Shown: positions 21,530-24,874 of the stretch, piece after piece | How the letters are laid out: the number at the start of each line of letters is the position of its first letter | Position numbering within the stretch: the first letter of the stretch is position 1 | From: Candidatus Altimarinota bacterium | GTDB lineage: Bacteria > Patescibacteriota > Gracilibacteria > BD1-5 > UBA2023 | NCBI GenBank assembly: GCA_023230505.1 | Contig: JALNXF010000009.1 | Coordinates: forward strand, 1 to 24,874 | Direction of reading: 5' to 3' | DNA length: 24,874 nt | Notes under the pieces: generated by a model | The model's database searches: none | Told to the model about the DNA's origin: nothing | The model's input: only the letters and a program-made list of their open reading frames with translations | Translations under genes and position numbers: made by a program

Positions 21530-21573
21530 TTTTATTCTTCTCCTGGTCATTAATTGTCATTTTTATTAATTTT

Positions 21574-21711
21574 TTATCTTGAAATTTTATTAATGGTTGT
21601 TGTCTTTGTAAACTTAGGATAAAAAATAGGATTCATTTTTTTAAGTGGAAGTATATATGTCAAAAACATCACCAATATTAAAATACGAATTATAAACCAA
21701 AAATTAAACAT
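21574..21711 (-). CDS. Single-pass membrane microprotein (45 aa)
   Basis: The gene reads MFNFWFIIRILILVMFLTYI followed by a Lys/Pro-rich tail ending in NKISR. One hydrophobic helix (residues 4-22) spans a membrane, and the basic tail likely stays in the cytoplasm. AAGGAG lies about 8 bases before the ATG. It lies just upstream of the AAA ATPase gene. A role in anchoring the ATPase or its partners is inference. Confidence 0.65.
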   Translation of the reverse strand: MFNFWFIIRILILVMFLTYILPLKKMNPIFYPKFTKTTTINKISR

Positions 21712-21738
21712 AATCTTTCTCCTTATTTAAATTGTTAT

Positions 21739-22023
21739 TTACATGCTATCCTTTTCATACCAAGAAGCTTCTGTATCTTTGATTTTTTCTTCTTCCTTTA
21801 TAAAAGCTTCCATAAGTTCTTGGCATATTTCAATATGTCTGTGTGAAGCATCCATTGCATCATCAATTTTTTCTTGTTCTGTAAATTCAGGACCATTTGA
21901 AGAAATAGTCCCATGATACATTTTTCTTTTACAGCATGTTTTAGTTATCGCAGAGTTCATCCACCACTGTGCTCTTAATGCATGACATTGAAACTGTAAT
22001 TTCATATATTCTTTATCCTTCAT
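21739..22023 (-). CDS. Hypothetical helical protein (94 aa)
   Basis: The protein starts MKDKEYMKLQFQCHALRAQW and has a pair of long helices with CC (KTCCKRK), then HRHIEICQELMEAFIKEEEK. Four cysteines and several histidines could bind metal. No family is recognised. The start is chosen because AAAGGAG lies 7 bases before it, inside the last codons of the upstream gene; a longer frame begins in that gene without a site. Confidence 0.65.
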   Translation of the reverse strand: MKDKEYMKLQFQCHALRAQWWMNSAITKTCCKRKMYHGTISSNGPEFTEQEKIDDAMDASHRHIEICQELMEAFIKEEEKIKDTEASWYEKDSM

Positions 22024-22024
22024 T

Positions 22025-22489
22025 TTATTCTCCTTTATTAAAAAACCATGTAGTATGTCCTTCATAAATAATGACATCAGGAAATAAACTGTTAGCTACA
22101 TAAAAAACTTCAGCCCATATATGATCATTCCATGTTTTTATTTCTACAAAACATTGTAAATTTTCAAGATGAAATTTACATCCCATACAAGCAAAGGCTT
22201 CATGTAAAATTATATCAGTTTCTCTGTATGTATAAGGGAGTGAATCATATATTCTTTGTTTGAATAATACTGGGGAATAATAAAATTTAACAAGCTTAGA
22301 ATCAGTTACTGTATAATCATTATTTCCTGAAATAGTATTTAACTGATATTCTTTTAATGCTTTAATAAAGTTACTTAATCTTTCATTAAAAGAGAGGCTG
22401 TGATTTTTTGTTTCATCTGTATCAATCATTTTTATTGATACAGTAAAAGATGCTGAATTTATTGTTCTTGCTGTATAGGTAATTATCAT
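22025..22489 (-). CDS. Hypothetical protein (154 aa)
   Basis: No family is recognised. It begins with strands (MIITYTARTINSASFTVSIK), has a helix (NERLSNFIKALKEYQL), then a compact part with FACMGCKFHLENLQCFVEIK (three cysteines) and IWAEVFYVANSLFPD. The mix of strands and cysteines suggests a small alpha/beta domain, possibly with a metal. AAGGAG lies 7 bases before the ATG. Its last codons carry the ribosome site of the next gene, so translation is coupled. It is part of the Ycf46/DUF1257 gene set by position. Confidence 0.65.
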   Translation of the reverse strand: MIITYTARTINSASFTVSIKMIDTDETKNHSLSFNERLSNFIKALKEYQLNTISGNNDYTVTDSKLVKFYYSPVLFKQRIYDSLPYTYRETDIILHEAFACMGCKFHLENLQCFVEIKTWNDHIWAEVFYVANSLFPDVIIYEGHTTWFFNKGE

Positions 22490-22514
22490 TTTTGTTTCTC
22501 CTTGTCTTAAATTA

Positions 22515-22835
22515 TTAATATTTAATAGCTTTATATTGATACAATGCTACATTTCTTATTGCCCATTTATTCTTCTTTGCTGCTTTCTGAATTGCTACTA
22601 TGCTGTACGTTCTTTTTAAAAGATTAATATTTTCTTTTGTTCCATATTTTGTTTCAATAACATTTTTTGTTACATCAAGTTTATATTCATTGTATGATTC
22701 ATCCAAAAATAGAATATTTGAATTTCTATCATTAGTTAATGTTTGAAAGCCTAATCGCTTTATTGCTTCTTTTAGAATATCAATGTTCTTTACATTGAAT
22801 TCTACAGTCATTAAGTTTACTTCATAACAGGGCAT
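22515..22835 (-). CDS. DUF1257 (Ycf35)-like protein (106 aa)
   Basis: After an N-terminal strand, residues 17-29 read IDILKEAIKRLGF, matching the DUF1257 opening (LxxLxxALxxLGY). Two strand pairs follow (NILFLDESYNEYKLDVTKNV), and the C-terminal part YSIVAIQKAAKKNKWAIRNV matches the closing YxxxxVxxxAxxxGFxV helix of the family. Ycf35 is encoded in cyanobacteria and plastids and has no known biochemical activity. Finding it six genes from a DUF2997-like protein and a Ycf46-type ATPase strengthens the call, since these families occur together in bacteria. The start has AAAGGAGG; the start codon shares one base with the stop of the 35-aa gene upstream (TAATG). Confidence 0.7.
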   Translation of the reverse strand: MPCYEVNLMTVEFNVKNIDILKEAIKRLGFQTLTNDRNSNILFLDESYNEYKLDVTKNVIETKYGTKENINLLKRTYSIVAIQKAAKKNKWAIRNVALYQYKAIKY

Positions 22836-22942
22836 TATAATCCCTCCTTTAAAAATAAAAGATGAATAACAAAAACAACCAAGCCACTAAAAAATATTAC
22901 ATATAATATTCCATCAATTAATTTTATTATTTTATTTTTCAT
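22835..22942 (-). CDS. Single-pass membrane microprotein (35 aa)
   Basis: The gene reads MKNKIIKLIDGILYVIFFSG and continues with a hydrophobic helix to VFVIHLLFLKEGL. It is one membrane helix with a basic N-terminus. The ATG has AAAGGA upstream. Its end holds the ribosome site of the DUF1257-like gene, so translation is coupled. It could be a membrane anchor for the gene set, or serve only to couple translation; both are inference. Confidence 0.65.
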   Translation of the reverse strand: MKNKIIKLIDGILYVIFFSGLVVFVIHLLFLKEGL

Positions 22943-22946
22943 AATA

Positions 22947-23213
22947 TTAATCCTTTATATCTGTTAACATGCCAATGATGGAAGAATCCATTTCATCATA
23001 CCTTAATTTCAATGATTCTGATTTACCAAAACAAATTGCATCAACTCTGTTCTGTTCTACATTAGGAATGAATTTAATAAACCCTGCTGATCTTGTTTTA
23101 ATTCCTGGATATGTGTTACTCATCATTCTTGCAACTTTAGCATGTTCAAATCCACTTGGAAATATTATAGGTAATTCCTGACCGCCTGGTTGTATAAACA
23201 TTATATATTTCAT
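22947..23213 (-). CDS. Hypothetical protein (88 aa)
   Basis: An alpha/beta protein with MFIQPGGQELPIIFPSGFEH at its start, then a helix (KVARMMSNTY), and a second strand set (AGFIKFIPN, RVDAICFGKSESLKLRYDE). The pattern is a small fold with a Gly-rich first loop. No family is recognised. AAAGGAG lies about 7 bases before the ATG. It sits between the DUF2997-like and DUF1257-like genes, so it may be a fourth member of the same set. Confidence 0.7.
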   Translation of the reverse strand: MKYIMFIQPGGQELPIIFPSGFEHAKVARMMSNTYPGIKTRSAGFIKFIPNVEQNRVDAICFGKSESLKLRYDEMDSSIIGMLTDIKD

Positions 23214-23240
23214 TTTTTATTTCTCCTTTGTCATTAAAGA

Positions 23241-23465
23241 TTAATGTGAATGTAATATTGAACCATGCCTGTGAAGCTTAGTTCCTTGTTTGTGTGTATG
23301 ATGCTCATGACCAGCCTTTTGTGTAGTGGTTCTTTTACCACCACTTAATTCAGCAAGATCAGTTAAGAATTGATCCGCTGACATATGCTGTTGTTCTGAT
23401 ATCCCTTCTGTATTAACAGAAATTGTACCATCCTCTAATACTTCAATATTAATTATATCTGTCAT
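23241..23465 (-). CDS. DUF2997-like protein with histidine-rich tail (74 aa)
   Basis: Residues 4-43 match the small DUF2997 family: strand IINIEVLEDGTISVNTEGIS, then a helix that starts near ADQFLTDLAELSGG. DUF2997 proteins of bacteria and cyanobacteria often lie beside DUF1257 genes. The C-terminal 24 residues contain eight histidines (HEHHTH, LHRH, LHSH), a likely nickel, zinc or copper site that I do not recall in the family. The usual cysteine in the helix start is not seen; the sequence there is QQHMSAD. The role is unknown. A GTGGGG-like weak site precedes the ATG. Confidence 0.7.
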   Translation of the reverse strand: MTDIINIEVLEDGTISVNTEGISEQQHMSADQFLTDLAELSGGKRTTTQKAGHEHHTHKQGTKLHRHGSILHSH

Positions 23466-23466
23466 A

Positions 23467-24012
23467 TTAATACCCCACTATAATTGGTGCTTGTTTTGTT
23501 GTTGTTCCCATGAAAGAGGTTGTCATTTCTTTTGTTCCTCCAAGTTTTTCATTATATTGTTCTAATGTTAAAACTGTAATTGAATTTAATTCTTTTTTAT
23601 TGGCTAATGAACCACAACCCCTAACATTACTCATAAAACTACTATACTTTGTGATATCAACTTCAATCCATTGTAAAATAGTTTTTGAATATCCTATTTT
23701 TATTACGGAAGACATACCTATTGATTTTTCTGTTGATATTGTAGTAAAAGAATTTAATGCTTCTGTTTTAATTTTATTCCATTCTGATGAAGAGATTTTT
23801 CTTTTTTCAATTAATTCGATTTTATTTTCTGTATTAAAAATCTTATCAAATATTTTACTTTGTTCCTTTCTTACAAAATGAACATACTTCCATTCTTTTT
23901 TAGATATTTCTAAATCTATTTTTTGTTGTAGTGATAATTTTTCTTTTTCTAACTCCTCTTTTTTACTTTTGAGACTTTCAATCTCCGTTAATGCCTTCTT
24001 TGTAATTTCCAT
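23467..24012 (-). CDS. Hypothetical protein with N-terminal coiled coil (181 aa)
   Basis: Residues 1-75 form a long coiled coil (IESLKSKKEELEKEKLSLQQ and on through KIFNTENKIELIEKRK). The C-terminal 100 residues are mixed, with WIEVDITKYSSFMSNVRGCG, LNSITVLTLEQYNEKLGGTK and a hydrophobic end (APIIVGY). No family is recognised. The start is the Met after AAAAGGAG; an earlier in-frame Met overlaps that site. The gene stops one base before the DUF2997-like start, so translation is coupled. Confidence 0.65.
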   Translation of the reverse strand: MEITKKALTEIESLKSKKEELEKEKLSLQQKIDLEISKKEWKYVHFVRKEQSKIFDKIFNTENKIELIEKRKISSSEWNKIKTEALNSFTTISTEKSIGMSSVIKIGYSKTILQWIEVDITKYSSFMSNVRGCGSLANKKELNSITVLTLEQYNEKLGGTKEMTTSFMGTTTKQAPIIVGY

Positions 24013-24049
24013 AGTAATTCTCCTTTTCAATAATGTTAATAATAAAAAA

Positions 24050-24095
24050 ACTAACCCAGCTATTCAAACCCTCAACTATATAATAGTCAAAGGCT
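24050..24095 (-). promoter_or_regulatory. Weak sigma70-like promoter candidate
   Basis: In the 94-base space between two genes, the minus strand has TTGACT (24085-24090), a 17-base spacer and TTGAAT (24062-24067). The -35 box is good, the -10 box poor. A short AT-rich hairpin overlaps it. It could start a transcript for the DUF2997/DUF1257/Ycf46 set, but the phage-type GGGTATG box is absent. Confidence 0.25.
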
Positions 24096-24106
24096 TGGAA
24101 GAAAGG

Positions 24107-24394
24107 TTAATCAAAAAAATCAAGAACCATCTCAGGCATAACTGCATTAACCTCCATAAGAAAGTCAAGACATCTTTGCATTTCAGGTAAATCCCCCTTA
24201 ACATATCCAAATCCTGTTTTTGTACTAAGAGAAAATTTTCCCTTAACTAATGCAATATATAATGGTCTATCACTATATGTTAATTCTCCTGTAATGGTTG
24301 TATCAGATTTATCTGAAGTTTCAACAAATGAAACACCATACTTTGACATAATGCTGATAACTTTTCCTATTTTTACAACTGCATTCATTTCCAT
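24107..24394 (-). CDS. Hypothetical beta-rich protein (95 aa)
   Basis: The protein has repeated strands (VVKIGKVISIM, GVSFVETSDK, TTITGELTYS, LYIALVKGKFSL, GFGYVKG) and ends with a helix (LPEMQRCLDFLMEVN) and an acidic tail (DFFD). The strand order suggests a small barrel or sandwich. No family is recognised. GGGAG lies 8 bases before the first Met; a second Met two codons later is possible. Confidence 0.7.
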   Translation of the reverse strand: MEMNAVVKIGKVISIMSKYGVSFVETSDKSDTTITGELTYSDRPLYIALVKGKFSLSTKTGFGYVKGDLPEMQRCLDFLMEVNAVMPEMVLDFFD

Positions 24395-24420
24395 AATACT
24401 TTCTCCCTTGTCTTTAAATG

Positions 24421-24867
24421 TTAACTGTTAATAAAAGCCATTGCTTGTTGTTTAGTAAAATAAAAAATATCAAAACAATCTATTTCTTTCCACTTCATTT
24501 TTAACTTTGTATAGAAATTAACTGCCTTGGGTGCTGATTCTAAATAAATACCTCTGTTATTGTTTACTGCTTCATTACATATTTCTTTCATTAATAACTT
24601 ACCATAACCACCACATGATGCTAAATGTAGAATATGAATGAACTGATCATCTTTATATTGATATGTTATAATTCCCTTGATGATATCATTTTCACAAATA
24701 ACTATACCATAAAACTTTCCCTCTTCATAAACATTATATAATATATCATCAAGTGCCCTGCAACCAATATACCTGGAATCTTTCTTCCAAGTGTTTATTT
24801 CTCTTTTATATTGTTTGTACTGATTTTCTTTTAAAGGATTATCAGGTGTATATAATAGTATCTGCAT
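24421..24867 (-). CDS. GNAT-family N-acetyltransferase (148 aa)
   Basis: The layout is that of a GNAT enzyme, which moves an acetyl group from acetyl-CoA. There is a central strand pair (FYGIVICENDIIKGIITYQY), then FIHILHLASCGGYGKLLMKE with the GGYGKLLM loop-helix that binds CoA pyrophosphate (family Q/RxxGxG/A variant), and a C-terminal part ESAPKAVNFYTKLKMKW with the common FYxKxGF-like motif. Substrate is unknown. The ATG lies 7 bases from the window edge, so its ribosome site is not visible and the true start might lie outside. In phages GNATs can modify host proteins or nucleobases, but nothing here decides this. Confidence 0.8.
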   Translation of the reverse strand: MQILLYTPDNPLKENQYKQYKREINTWKKDSRYIGCRALDDILYNVYEEGKFYGIVICENDIIKGIITYQYKDDQFIHILHLASCGGYGKLLMKEICNEAVNNNRGIYLESAPKAVNFYTKLKMKWKEIDCFDIFYFTKQQAMAFINS

Positions 24868-24874
24868 AATTACC

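Noticed and set aside
1..24874. tRNA or rRNA genes
   Set aside because: No cloverleaf with GTTCRA-type T arm or other RNA gene signature was found by eye; a tRNAscan-SE run would settle this.

Overview
The window looks like part of the genome of a large, AT-rich, double-stranded DNA bacteriophage. Every supported gene lies on the minus strand, so transcription runs from high to low coordinates. Genes are packed tightly: many overlap by 1-25 bases, most have a strong Shine-Dalgarno site (AAGGAG type), and very small genes sit between the larger ones. The reading frames are intact under the standard genetic code. The host cannot be named. The strong Shine-Dalgarno sites argue against a typical Bacteroidota host, although a piece of an Hc1-type histone-like gene at the left edge belongs to a family I associate mainly with chlamydiae and Bacteroidota.

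Following transcription from right to left, region 1 (about 24.9-18.8 kb) is an accessory cluster. It holds a GNAT acetyltransferase, several small unknowns, a DUF2997-like protein with a histidine-rich tail, a DUF1257 (Ycf35)-like protein, two one-helix membrane microproteins, a Ycf46-type AAA ATPase, and a 308-residue protein that resembles a family I recall near MoxR/VWA systems. Ycf46, Ycf35 and DUF2997 together are best known from cyanobacteria and other bacteria. Here they form a phage gene set and are the best candidate for an undescribed system.

Region 2 (18.7-12.6 kb) holds small unknowns, several with zinc-binding cysteines, an (alpha/alpha)-barrel protein, and a 507-residue protein with Asp/Asn-rich and Lys-rich repeat tracts. 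It ends at a 12-bp terminator hairpin.

Region 3 (12.5-9.4 kb) is visibly more AT-rich. It contains three overlapping genes: a TET-associated-type glycosyltransferase (TAGT, expected to glycosylate modified cytosine in phage DNA), a class I methyltransferase, and a DnaN-like sliding clamp.

Region 4 (9.3-0.4 kb) is the replication and recombination block: a family A DNA polymerase fused to an N-terminal uracil-DNA-glycosylase-like domain, a small cysteine-rich protein, a DnaX-like clamp loader, a possible UvsY-like protein, a small HTH protein, a gp32-like ssDNA-binding protein with a long Asp/Asn tract, a RecA/UvsX-type recombinase, a winged-helix-like protein and a FEN-type 5' nuclease. Together they supply synthesis, processivity, Okazaki-fragment processing and recombination. 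No helicase, primase or ligase is seen here.

Three intergenic elements (about 5.43-5.52, 17.96-18.05 and 18.78-18.82 kb) share a TAYAAT -10-like box, an adjacent GGGTATGAATATAT box that is inverted in one copy, and leader sequences. They are probably phage promoters with structured 5' leaders.
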